From Bacillus salacetis (lineage in GTDB: Bacteria > Bacillota > Bacilli > Bacillales > Bacillaceae_B): a DNA stretch of 43,500 nt. The stretch covers positions 1 to 43,500 of the forward strand of contig NZ_QXIR01000041.1 in assembly GCF_003581585.1 (NCBI RefSeq), given 5' to 3'. The number at the start of each line of letters is the position of its first letter. Position 1 is the stretch's first letter. This document shows, one piece after another, positions 33,070 through 40,958 of the stretch. Position numbers and translations under genes: made by a program. The notes below the pieces were generated by a model, which did not search any database, was not told the DNA's origin, and saw nothing but the letters and a program-made list of their open reading frames with translations.

Positions 33070-34548
33070 TTAGAACTCATTTAAATATATTGGGATAAAC
33101 GACAATCCATTTTCTTTCCTGATTTCTTTAGCTGCTTCTGCATCTTCAGCCAGTGATTCACTTAGAACACCTGATCTTTCTGAGAGGCTGACCTCTAAAA
33201 GTTTTGAGTTTTCATGGTCTTTTACTTTACCAATTACTGTTCTTTCAATTGAAAGCTCCTTTGGGAATTTTTCGTGATACAGGTCTATCTGCTGTTTTTC
33301 TTCTTCTGTTAACAGTACTAAAGTATATCCATATTCTGATAACATTTTTTCTATTTCTGCTTTTTCATTATATGTTGTTATTTGTTCAACCTTTTCGCTT
33401 TCATTAAGTGGTATGGTCACGTCGTCACCAATTTCCAGGACTGCATTATTTTGACCTTGAACAGGTCCAAAAATCATTATATATTCGTCCTTTTCCCCCT
33501 CAACCTCACCCTTACTAAAAACGGGGTCAATTCGGTCGCCTTTTGACGCAATAAATACACCGGATTTTTTTTCATCAACACTATATCCATATTCTTTACT
33601 AATTTTTCTTGCATTAAGGAATTGGTGTTCCAGCTTACTCATCACTCTATATTCCATTCCGCTATCATCAGTCAGGATTTCTGTGTCCGAGCCGGTAACG
33701 ACTACTCTTGTTTCCAGCTTTGAAAATTCAACCCTTGTAACAGTATAGGTTTCTCCTTTGTAAGTGAATTGTTTGTTCAACTCTAACGTTTTCCGTTCAG
33801 ATATGGCAGTTGGTTTAACCGTGAATTCAAGTGGCCATATTGTTTGTATACCTTCATAACCTTCATCTTTCCAAACCGTAAGTGTATCAATTTCCAAACG
33901 AATATCTTTACCTTCATAGTCCTTCAATGATTCAAAAGATAAGGCTGTTACTACTTTGTTTTCTTTACTATCGTAGTATCTGCTGCCCCATCCTACGTTG
34001 TCTAATTTCTTTTTTTCATTTCCATTCAATAAGTTTATCGAACTTTCACCTTCAAAAAGATCAATATAGACGTTCTTTAAATCAGTTTTTTTACTTTGAA
34101 ACGTCAATAAGAGCTTTGTCTCTTTGTCATCCATCAATACTCGTTCAAAGTTCACATTTATGCTTTGATTTTTATCAAAGAACGTTTGGTCCAACACCTG
34201 GCCTTCACCTGCTATAACTGCTGTTCTTACGCCTGAATCATCAATATGCTGACTAGAGAATAGTTTGTCATAGACCTCTTGAATTGCTGCTCTTACAGGG
34301 GTTAAAGTAAGAGAGGAAGCAACGATTATGAGGGATGCAGCAATAATTGATAATCTTTTATAGAGGGATTTTTTCCGTATTTCAGATACTCCTAAACTAA
34401 GTTTATTCTCCGATAGATTATTCTCGGCAGTCGTTACACCCTCCTCCACTAATTCCGCTTTAGCTTGTTTAACGCCCAAGGTGGCCCTAATATGCAATTC
34501 ATCCGGAATTTCGATTTTCTCTAACTCACTTCTTATCTTATTATTCAT
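33070..34548 (-). CDS. DUF4179-type putative anti-sigma factor
   Basis: 492 residues. An N-terminal cytoplasmic segment of ~95 residues is followed by one span (LSIIAASLIIVASSLTLTPV, about 98-117). A large extracytoplasmic part follows with the DUF4179 start AAIQEVYDKLFSSQHIDDSGV and a later beta-rich module (VTRVEFSKLETRVVVTG, DUF5643-like). Proteins of this build sit next to ECF sigma genes and hold the sigma at the membrane. Its ATG at 34548 overlaps the end of the sigma gene by 8 bases, indicating translational coupling, with AGGAGGG inside the sigma coding end. In-frame starts further upstream lie inside the sigma gene. Confidence 0.87.
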   Translation of the reverse strand: MNNKIRSELEKIEIPDELHIRATLGVKQAKAELVEEGVTTAENNLSENKLSLGVSEIRKKSLYKRLSIIAASLIIVASSLTLTPVRAAIQEVYDKLFSSQHIDDSGVRTAVIAGEGQVLDQTFFDKNQSINVNFERVLMDDKETKLLLTFQSKKTDLKNVYIDLFEGESSINLLNGNEKKKLDNVGWGSRYYDSKENKVVTALSFESLKDYEGKDIRLEIDTLTVWKDEGYEGIQTIWPLEFTVKPTAISERKTLELNKQFTYKGETYTVTRVEFSKLETRVVVTGSDTEILTDDSGMEYRVMSKLEHQFLNARKISKEYGYSVDEKKSGVFIASKGDRIDPVFSKGEVEGEKDEYIMIFGPVQGQNNAVLEIGDDVTIPLNESEKVEQITTYNEKAEIEKMLSEYGYTLVLLTEEEKQQIDLYHEKFPKELSIERTVIGKVKDHENSKLLEVSLSERSGVLSESLAEDAEAAKEIRKENGLSFIPIYLNEF

Positions 34549-35059
34549 ACATATCGGCCCTCCTGATCTGTTTACGAAGCTTTGCCAGCGCACGATATAA
34601 AACAGACTTAACTGTACCCAATGGTGATTCCTCGATTTCTGATATTTCTTGCAGGGTATAACCATAATAAAACTTCCAGAGTATGATGCTTTTTTCACTT
34701 TCATTTAATGTTTCAATCAAGTCTTTTAACGATAATGAAAGAGGAATATCCTGTTCTGCTGAATCAATAAGATGTAAGTATTCAGGATGTAAATGAACAA
34801 CCTTCTTTTGTTTCCTCAGCAGATCCGTGGCACATGAAATGGCAATTTTGATCAGCCATGTTTTAATATGAACAGGGTTCCTCAGTGTTCCTATCTTCTT
34901 AAATGACCGATAGGCCGTTTCCTGTACGACATCAAGTGCATCATCCTTATTTTTTACATATACAAAAGCGATGCGATAAAGATCTATTTCGTATTCTTGA
35001 AATATACTTAGAAAAGCCTCTTCGTCGCCTTCCTGGGCTTTATGAACTAGTTCAATAAT
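34541..35059 (-). CDS. ECF-type sigma factor lacking a canonical start codon
   Basis: About 172 residues. Region 2: DEEAFLSIFQEYEIDLYRIAFVYVKNKDDALDVVQETAYRSFKKI. Region 4: SIILWKFYYGYTLQEISEIEESPLGTVKSVLYRALAKLRKQ. The family is unambiguous and the order with the DUF4179 gene is classic. The frame is closed by TGA at 35066-35068, and no ATG, GTG or TTG occurs between it and region 2. The only plausible start is ATT at 35057-35059, correctly spaced 7 bases from AAGGTG. Alternatively one A has been lost next to TTGCAA (then TTG would start MQIIELV). A 36-codon frame (ATG at about 35146, TAG at 35048-35050) overlaps the start and may couple translation. Preceded by an ECF-type promoter. Confidence 0.82.
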   Translation of the reverse strand: MIELVHKAQEGDEEAFLSIFQEYEIDLYRIAFVYVKNKDDALDVVQETAYRSFKKIGTLRNPVHIKTWLIKIAISCATDLLRKQKKVVHLHPEYLHLIDSAEQDIPLSLSLKDLIETLNESEKSIILWKFYYGYTLQEISEIEESPLGTVKSVLYRALAKLRKQIRRADMYE

Positions 35060-35170
35060 TGCAACTCACCTTCTTTTTCATGGACATCTTCCGGGTACTT
35101 TGTTTTATAGATATTAAGGAAAGCAACCAGTACTGCGAAAAATGCCCTATTCATCTTTCCATTCTACATA

Positions 35171-35200
35171 TTAGACGGACGTGTTAAGCATTTGGCTTCA
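35171..35200 (-). promoter_or_regulatory. ECF-type promoter, probable autoregulation
   Basis: Read on the minus strand: TGAAGC (35195-35200), 17-base spacer, CGTCTAA (35171-35177). This is close to the TGAAAC-N16/17-CGTC form used by Bacillus ECF sigma factors. It lies about 110 bases upstream of the sigma gene, leaving a leader that holds a 36-codon frame. Confidence 0.65.
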
Positions 35201-35342
35201 TTTAATTATCTTCACTACGTAAAGTTGATCATGGTGAAGAAATTGTTATGCTATTTCTGAATGCATACCTCTACAAGACGCAGATATTGAGAACGAAAAA
35301 ACGTATTTTGTTTATTGTAAAGCAGGTTCTGATCCCACCAAA

Positions 35343-35367
35343 AAAGAGACAGTCAGACTGTCTCTTT
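35343..35367 (-). terminator. Hairpin in the sigma/ABC intergenic region
   Basis: AAAGAGACAG (35343-35352) pairs with CTGTCTCTTT (35358-35367), A-rich before and T-rich after; works on either strand. A second hairpin GGGGAC-T-GTCCCC (35426-35438) lies closer to the ABC permease stop. Together they end the permease operon. Confidence 0.7.
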
Positions 35368-35460
35368 ATATATCACCCGATGACTGTCCCCGGATACGTT
35401 AATGCGGTAACGCGGTAATTCAGGTGGGGACTGTCCCCTCTTTATGCTTCATCTATTAAT

Positions 35461-36588
35461 CTAAATACTGACCTCTTTATTCTTCATTACCTTGAATGTG
35501 ACAGTTGCAATCACGGCTGACAAGATCACCATCCAAACCACTGCTGCAACGGGGTATAAGATTGGATTACCGAAGAGATTGACCGTTTTGAAACTGTTGA
35601 AGAAAAAATCCACTCTCATGATATACAGGTATGAAAAATGGACCAAATTTAAGAGCCACGGTTTTAATGGCACCATTTCGACCAGCATGAACGGAAGGGA
35701 GAACACAGCCCCTGATATAAAAAATGAGAGAAGCGAGTTTTTACTCAGTGATGAGATGAAAAGGATCAGAATGGCAAAACCAAAAGCCGCAATAAGATGA
35801 ATTCCGAGTTGAATCAGGTGAAATTCAAGCAGATTCAGGCCGTATGGAGAACCAAAGTACCTGAAAACGAATTGAAGCGGTGCCTTCCACCCCAGGTTTC
35901 CCAGTAAATAGAGCTTGCTGGCCACATTCACGGCTTCCCATACGCCCACAACTATCAAGGTATAAATCATAGCGGCACCAAGCTTTGACCATGTCAGCTC
36001 CGCCCTCCCTTTCTTAGAACTTAGTATATAATTGTCGACTCCAGAACTGTACTCTCGTGTATATATTGAAGAAAGTCCGATCAAAAGCATGGCCCCTGTA
36101 ACGATAAATCCGAATGTACCGGTATAATCAATAATTTCGGCAGGACCTTTGTAATAAGAAAAATAGGAAAGGTCCACGTTTTCTAGCACCTGCTTTTCCA
36201 GCTCAGCATTGTATTGGTTTGAACTATCCAGTTCCTGCAGCCGTAGATTGATGGCCTCCTGGATTCTTTGGCTGAAAGCAATATCTTCATAGATTCCGGC
36301 CATGATTTCCTCGTTCTCCGATAAGAAAGATCCTTCGGTTCCATCCGCTATCATTTCCTCTATCCGTTCTTCTGCTTTGGCATTTAATTCTTCATTCGAA
36401 GCTTCCGCCTCCATAATTTTTTCAGAGGTTATTGTCCCTTCCCAGTCCTTATAAAATTGCTTGGTCTGCTCATCTGTTTTCTCAAATTTTCCTATATACA
36501 TAGATGACAAAAGGATGAGGACAAGAAAGGTGACATACACCATTTTTTGGCTGAAGATTTTATAAAGTTCAAACTTTAAAAGCTTCAT
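35461..36588 (-). CDS. ABC-2 type transporter permease
   Basis: 375 residues, six predicted spans: one near the N-terminus (18-34) and five between 165 and 370. A long extracytoplasmic helical loop (35-160), acidic and coiled, follows span 1, as in Bacillus bacteriocin/lantibiotic-immunity and stress ABC permeases. Conserved TREYSSGVDNYILSSKKGR after span 2 is the usual ABC-2 coupling region. Its ATG overlaps the ATPase stop by 4 bases, so the two are translationally coupled. Cargo unknown; controlled by the linked ECF sigma factor (inference from operon order). Confidence 0.88.
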   Translation of the reverse strand: MKLLKFELYKIFSQKMVYVTFLVLILLSSMYIGKFEKTDEQTKQFYKDWEGTITSEKIMEAEASNEELNAKAEERIEEMIADGTEGSFLSENEEIMAGIYEDIAFSQRIQEAINLRLQELDSSNQYNAELEKQVLENVDLSYFSYYKGPAEIIDYTGTFGFIVTGAMLLIGLSSIYTREYSSGVDNYILSSKKGRAELTWSKLGAAMIYTLIVVGVWEAVNVASKLYLLGNLGWKAPLQFVFRYFGSPYGLNLLEFHLIQLGIHLIAAFGFAILILFISSLSKNSLLSFFISGAVFSLPFMLVEMVPLKPWLLNLVHFSYLYIMRVDFFFNSFKTVNLFGNPILYPVAAVVWMVILSAVIATVTFKVMKNKEVSI

Positions 36589-37472
36589 TCCATCCCCTCC
36601 TCTTCATCGAAGTAGTACAAATATAAATCTTCCAGATTAGGTTCCACGCTTTCTGCCTTAAGATGGGGTTTTTCTTCGCTTATCATCCGCAGGTGATAAC
36701 CCTCTTGTAAACGGGAAATGTTCCCTACCTTATATCCGGACTGATACGTTTCCAGTTCCTCTCCTTTGACTGTCAGCGACCAGACTTTTTGTTCAAGACC
36801 TTTCAGCAAGTGGCTCGGTGATTCTTTTTTGACAAGCTTCCCGTCTTTAAGAATCAGGACTTCTTTTGCAATGAATTCGATGTCCGATACGATATGTGTG
36901 GACAGAAGGACGATCCGGTTGGCTGATATTTTCGATAAAAGATTCCGGAATCGGATCCGCTCTTTCGGATCGAGCCCTGCTGTCGGTTCATCAACGATCA
37001 GGATTTTGGGATCATTCAATAAAGCCTGTGCGATCCCGATCCTCCTTTTCATGCCGCCAGAAAATTTCCCGACTTTCTTTTTCCTATCCTTATGAAGGCC
37101 GACTAATTCCAGCGTTTCTTCCACCTTGTCCTTCGCCTCCTGCTTCGTGAGACCTTTCAAGGCGGCGATATAATGAAGCAGCTTTTCAGCTGAAAAGTTT
37201 TTATACAGCCCGACTTGTTGAGGAAGGTAACCAATCAAGTCGCGGTATTCAGCATCCATCTGCGCTATGTCCCTGCCATTCAGATAGACCGCCCCTGCTG
37301 TCGGCTTCATCACTGTCGCCAGGATTCTCATGAGTGTCGTCTTCCCGGAACCATTGGCACCAAGGATGCCATAGACTCCATTGGTGAATTCGAGATAAAG
37401 GTTATCCAGCGCCTTAATTTCTCCATGTCTTTCTTTAAATGTTTTTGAAATGCCCTCAATGGTTAAATTCAT
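36585..37472 (-). CDS. ABC transporter ATP-binding protein
   Basis: 295 residues. Walker A GANGSGKTT (38-46), Q-loop YLPQQVGLY, signature FSGGMKRRIGIAQ (about 137-149), Walker B ILIVDEPTAGLDP (about 157-169), switch His in LLSTHIVSDIE. The C-terminal ~80 residues are an extra accessory domain seen in export ATPases. All motifs intact. ATG at 37472 behind AAGGGGTG, overlapping the upstream membrane-protein gene by 17 bases. Partner of the downstream permease. Confidence 0.95.
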   Translation of the reverse strand: MNLTIEGISKTFKERHGEIKALDNLYLEFTNGVYGILGANGSGKTTLMRILATVMKPTAGAVYLNGRDIAQMDAEYRDLIGYLPQQVGLYKNFSAEKLLHYIAALKGLTKQEAKDKVEETLELVGLHKDRKKKVGKFSGGMKRRIGIAQALLNDPKILIVDEPTAGLDPKERIRFRNLLSKISANRIVLLSTHIVSDIEFIAKEVLILKDGKLVKKESPSHLLKGLEQKVWSLTVKGEELETYQSGYKVGNISRLQEGYHLRMISEEKPHLKAESVEPNLEDLYLYYFDEEEGME

Positions 37473-38262
37473 AGTTCACACCCCTTTTATACAACCGGTT
37501 TGCTTGAAGAGCGGTGCATACGACGGCTGCCAGGATGACAAGTACATAGACAGCTGCTGGTACCGCTTCGAGTTTTTCAATGACTGCAGTGTTACTAAGC
37601 ATCACTCCGGAACCGATCCAAATCACAAGTGCAGCCGTTACCGCATGCAGATGACGCAATCTACTGGCTATAAGGAAGGAGATCCCGGTTATGACTGTGA
37701 AAGGTGTCATCCAATAGAGAAGCAGTTTCCCCATTCCTGCATCTTCAGCAAAAACTGATAGTGCAGCCGTTGCAATTAAATTAATTCCGATATTGAAGCC
37801 GCCAATGATGAACATCTTGGACAGGATGATTTCCTGCAAGCTGTATTTGAAGGATAGTTCGAGTTCTGCCATCCCACTCTGCCTGCTTTTCAGGATTTCG
37901 AACAAACCTGTAATGGTGGGCAGCGGAGCAAAGAGCATCAACGCCGCATATGGATTCTGATCAGCAATGGTCACAGCAGACAAGCATATCGAAAGGAACA
38001 GGAGATTCAGTATCCAAAATAATGGGCTGAAATAAAATACTTCTTGATAGGATTTCTTCATCAATGATTGAACGTTCTTTGAAAAGCCTTTCCAGCGGTT
38101 TTCTTTTACCGGAACAAAAGGACGGACTGCTTCGATCGTCCTCATCATTTCCGCCTCACTTGGATACTCAACATCATATTCGTCCAGCTTGAAGCCGATC
38201 TCTTTCTCCAAATTATCGAGTTCAACGTCAAATTGCTTATCATTTCTTCTGCTGCTGTCCAT
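37456..38262 (-). CDS. Membrane protein of the sigma-ABC operon
   Basis: 268 residues. The N-terminal ~75 residues are soluble and charged (DVELDNLEKEIGFKLDEYDVEYPSEAEMMRTIEAVRPFVP), then six predicted spans. The position directly after an ECF sigma gene and the soluble head facing the cytoplasm make it a plausible anti-sigma or sigma-binding subunit (inference). It may also be a second membrane subunit of the transporter. ATG at 38262 behind AGAGGTGAGG, overlapping the sigma gene by 23 bases. Not assigned to a named family. Confidence 0.8.
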   Translation of the reverse strand: MDSSRRNDKQFDVELDNLEKEIGFKLDEYDVEYPSEAEMMRTIEAVRPFVPVKENRWKGFSKNVQSLMKKSYQEVFYFSPLFWILNLLFLSICLSAVTIADQNPYAALMLFAPLPTITGLFEILKSRQSGMAELELSFKYSLQEIILSKMFIIGGFNIGINLIATAALSVFAEDAGMGKLLLYWMTPFTVITGISFLIASRLRHLHAVTAALVIWIGSGVMLSNTAVIEKLEAVPAAVYVLVILAAVVCTALQANRLYKRGVNYEFNH

Positions 38263-38806
38263 ATTCCTCACCTCTCTCTAAAAGTTTAGCTAACTTTCCC
38301 AGTCCCTGTTTCAATCTCGATTTGACGGTTGATTCATTCGCTTCTGTCACCGAGGCAATTTCATGAATCTTCATCTGGTGATAATACTTCAGGATGATAG
38401 CATCACGTTGATACTCCGGCAGCTCACCGATCGCGGACTTCACTCGCTCCCTCGTTTCTTTCTGTGCAAATATGTAGGAAACGTTCGTTTTCTCATTAGT
38501 AAGGGTTTCCGGAAGTTCAGACTGCTTAAGGCTTCGATTATAATCAGCACTTTTCCAGTGATCACGGCAGTGGTTCACAGCAATCGTGAACACCCAGCTT
38601 TTGAAACTGCCGCTGTTTGAATAGGAATGGATTTTTTGGATCACCTTGATAAAAATCTCCTGAGTCAGGTCATAAGCCAGATCCCTGTTTCCTGTCTTCC
38701 GGTAAACAAAAGCAAAGACATCTTTATAATATTTACGCGTCAGGACTTCCATCGCCGCCTGGCTTCCACGGAGGATCTCCTGAATCAGCTGTCGATCTTC
38801 AGACAC
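38240..38806 (-). CDS. ECF-type RNA polymerase sigma factor
   Basis: 188 residues. Region 2 AMEVLTRKYYKDVFAFVYRKTGNRDLAYDLTQEIFIKVIQKI; region 4 LPEYQRDAIILKYYHQMKIHEIASVTEANESTVKSRLKQGLGKLAKLL. First gene of a four-gene operon (sigma, membrane protein, ABC ATPase, ABC permease) with every junction overlapping. The layout recalls the Bacillus subtilis sigY-yxl operon without being clearly orthologous. ATG at 38806, TTGAGGTGATGCAAC upstream. A CGTCTTA sequence about 25 bases upstream could be an ECF -10, but no matching -35 was seen. Confidence 0.93.
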   Translation of the reverse strand: MSEDRQLIQEILRGSQAAMEVLTRKYYKDVFAFVYRKTGNRDLAYDLTQEIFIKVIQKIHSYSNSGSFKSWVFTIAVNHCRDHWKSADYNRSLKQSELPETLTNEKTNVSYIFAQKETRERVKSAIGELPEYQRDAIILKYYHQMKIHEIASVTEANESTVKSRLKQGLGKLAKLLERGEEYGQQQKK

Positions 38807-38940
38807 GTTGCATCACCTCAATATGTAAGACGAGAATAGATTTTAAAAAGATTTATTTTTTTAAAAAACTTTATTTATTGCTTTAAAAATCAATTTTTCA
38901 TTTCAATGATATAAGCCTGTGTGCCCACCTCTTTAGTATA

Positions 38941-39133
38941 GGCTGTTTTCGCCTATATTGTTGCTTTCGGAAAAATCCCAGGTGCCGGATTTTTCCCCGG
39001 TATACAAAGGGTTTACTCTCGAAAAAGAACGAGTAGCTCTTTCCTTTCCTTCTCACCGGGGGTTATTACGACGATATATCAGGATATTAGTTAAAATTTA
39101 TATTGAATAGCAACAAAGTTTACGAAAAGAACC
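38941..39133 (+). mobile_element. Non-coding MITE-like repeat, copy 3 (most complete)
   Basis: 193 bp. The left end GGCTGTTTTCG...TTGTTGCT (38941-38965) and the inverted right end AGCAACAAAG...GAACC (39109-39133) match at about 18 of 25 positions. Flanks TTAGTATA (38933-38940) and TTTGTATA (39134-39141) agree at 7 of 8 positions and look like a target duplication. The interior is shared with the copies at 16118 and 27241. No coding capacity. Confidence 0.8.
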
Positions 39134-39180
39134 TTTGTATAAACGCTGCAACGAATATTTTTCTGGTTGAATGCTGACAC

Positions 39181-39215
39181 AAAAAAGGAGGAAAACCCCG
39201 AAGTGTTTTCCTCCT
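39181..39215 (-). terminator. Terminator of the GntR-DUF5808 operon
   Basis: AGGAGGAAAAC (39186-39196) pairs with GTTTTCCTCCT (39205-39215); on the minus strand TTTTT follows. Confidence 0.85.
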
Positions 39216-39245
39216 GAAAAATTCATTTTTCATCCATCGAAAGAG

Positions 39246-40355
39246 TTACAACCCCATTAACAGAGGGATTCCAACAGCCAGCCCTATGATGACTAAGAAA
39301 AATACCCAAGCCAAAGGACGAGCTAAATTTACTGTCCATCCTACTCCAAACCGTTTTTCCAGAAATAATGAAGGATCATTCGGATTGAAGTAAATAACAC
39401 CTAATTTCCAGTAACGGTCGTCATCCCGGTCGATAACTGTACCATTCTCCCCTGTTGTGGCTGTCTGCACCCTGCTGCCTCCTTGGCCTGTTGTAATTGA
39501 AAGGATTATGGACCCGGCAACCACACCGACTGTAAAGATTAGCGGAATGATGGTCATGAGTTCATTGTTGATGGAATAAATGCTTGATAACTGTATGAAA
39601 GCTAATAATAAAACGACTGCTATACCGGTCATAATGACGTAGGCAGACCAGCGTCTCCTGAATACAACATTTTTCTTCATTGAGTCCTCAGGATTTTGCG
39701 CACTCACTTGCTGCTTTGCCTTAGCTATGATGGTATTGATGAAAATAAACAGAAGTGTCAAATAAACTTGAATGATCGGCATGACTAATACGCTGCGATA
39801 AGATTTCTCTACAGAGTTAGTCACCTCTCCATCAAAGTTGTATTTGGTCGGAATCTGGTCGGGCATGGCCTGATAATGCTGGAAGGTAAGGAACACAGTA
39901 ACCAGTACAACCAAAAACGAAATGATGAACCACAAATTGGAATGAGTCAATCTTTGTTTACGAAAGGCGGTATCGACCACTACAAGCTGGGATTTCTCGG
40001 CTGCCCATTTATTATGCTGTTTCAGTGTTTTCATCTTTCTGTGAAATACAAGGTAGATGACAAAACTGAAAACGATGAATGCAAAAACGATTCCACTGAA
40101 TAGTAAGCTCATCAATTCTTCATCTGCTGAAAAAGACGAACCCATCAAGAAGAAAATGATAGTGACAGCAACACTTAAAAACCCTGTCAATACCGCATAT
40201 TGCTTTCGCATCCCCTTAAGCTCCTTGGAATTGTATACCTCTTCAGGAATGGAAACCCCAAAGCTCTCTGTTTTCCTGGTCCAGTAAGGAATGAACATCA
40301 TGGATAGAAACACAGGAATCATGATCACCAATAATAAAATGTAAACCGTATTCAT
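39246..40355 (-). CDS. DUF1648/DUF5808 membrane protein
   Basis: 369 residues, about eight spans. The central DUF1648 module contains YQAMPDQIPTKYNFDGEVTNSVEKSY. The C-terminal DUF5808 module contains DDRYWKLGVIYFNPNDPSLFLEKRFGVGWTVNLARP. Such proteins are regularly encoded with YtrA-type GntR repressors in Bacillus; function unknown, perhaps envelope stress. ATG at 40355 directly abuts the GntR stop, with GGGGAGAG inside the end of the GntR gene, so translation is coupled. Confidence 0.9.
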   Translation of the reverse strand: MNTVYILLLVIMIPVFLSMMFIPYWTRKTESFGVSIPEEVYNSKELKGMRKQYAVLTGFLSVAVTIIFFLMGSSFSADEELMSLLFSGIVFAFIVFSFVIYLVFHRKMKTLKQHNKWAAEKSQLVVVDTAFRKQRLTHSNLWFIISFLVVLVTVFLTFQHYQAMPDQIPTKYNFDGEVTNSVEKSYRSVLVMPIIQVYLTLLFIFINTIIAKAKQQVSAQNPEDSMKKNVVFRRRWSAYVIMTGIAVVLLLAFIQLSSIYSINNELMTIIPLIFTVGVVAGSIILSITTGQGGSRVQTATTGENGTVIDRDDDRYWKLGVIYFNPNDPSLFLEKRFGVGWTVNLARPLAWVFFLVIIGLAVGIPLLMGL

Positions 40356-40745
40356 CTAACTCTCCCCCTTAGAATAATCTTTGAAGATCCTGCTGCACAT
40401 TTGCAAAAATTCCTCTTCATCCATTCCCCGGCATACCGATTCAGCAATTAACGGGTGTAATGTCCTTGTTAATTTATCCCGGTACGCATCATCTGCCTGC
40501 TGGACTCCATCGGGGTTCACCACAACCCCTTTTTGACGATGGATTAAGATGAAACCTTCTTGCTTCAACTGCTGATAGGCTTTATTCACCGTATGAAGAT
40601 TGATCCCGATATCTGCTGCCATTGAACGGACGGAAGGCAATCCATCACCCGGCTTCATCTCTCCTTTGGCAATGCCGGCAATGATCTGGTGCTTTAATTG
40701 TGTATAAATGGGTTCTTCTGACTCTAAATCAAGCTTTATTAGCAT
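40356..40745 (-). CDS. GntR-family regulator, YtrA subfamily
   Basis: 129 residues. The winged helix is at about 10-75 (EPIYTQLKHQIIAGIAKGEMKPGDGLPSVRSMAADIGINLHTVNKAYQQLKQEGF), followed by the short ~50-residue helical C-terminus that defines the YtrA group. These repress their own operons and respond to cell-envelope antibiotics or related cues. ATG at 40745 with a weak GAGTG site. A near-perfect inverted repeat overlaps its promoter, so autorepression is very likely. Confidence 0.93.
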   Translation of the reverse strand: MLIKLDLESEEPIYTQLKHQIIAGIAKGEMKPGDGLPSVRSMAADIGINLHTVNKAYQQLKQEGFILIHRQKGVVVNPDGVQQADDAYRDKLTRTLHPLIAESVCRGMDEEEFLQMCSRIFKDYSKGES

Positions 40746-40768
40746 TTTGTCACACTCATTTCTTTGTG

Positions 40769-40812
40769 CTATCTGTTATACATATAATATAACAGATAGT
40801 CGTGTTGGTCAA
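40769..40812 (-). promoter_or_regulatory. GntR promoter and operator
   Basis: Reading on the minus strand: -35 TTGACC (40807-40812), 17-base spacer, -10 TATTAT (40784-40789). The operator has 12-bp perfect arms, CTATCTGTTATA (40769-40780) and TATAACAGATAG (40788-40799), with a 7-bp centre. It covers the -10 box, so binding would exclude RNA polymerase. Confidence 0.85.
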
Positions 40813-40836
40813 TATATTTTTTTTAAAAAAAGGAAA

Positions 40837-40873
40837 ACAAAAAACCGGCCAGAGCCTTTCGCTTCTGACCGGT
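40837..40873 (-). terminator. Terminator of the DinB gene
   Basis: ACCGGCCAGA and TCTGACCGGT form the stem (40844-40873); on the minus strand TTTTTTG follows. Confidence 0.75.
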
Positions 40874-40958
40874 GATAATGTGTCGATGTTTCCGCATTCC
40901 TATCGTTTGTTAGCCAGCGGATCAAATTACTTCATTGTGTTACAAGGTAAAAGTATAT

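Noticed and set aside
34549..34704. Longer N-terminus for the DUF4179 protein
   Set aside because: It is the shadow of the end of the sigma gene in another frame; the ATG at 34548 has the AGGAGGG site and the usual overlap.
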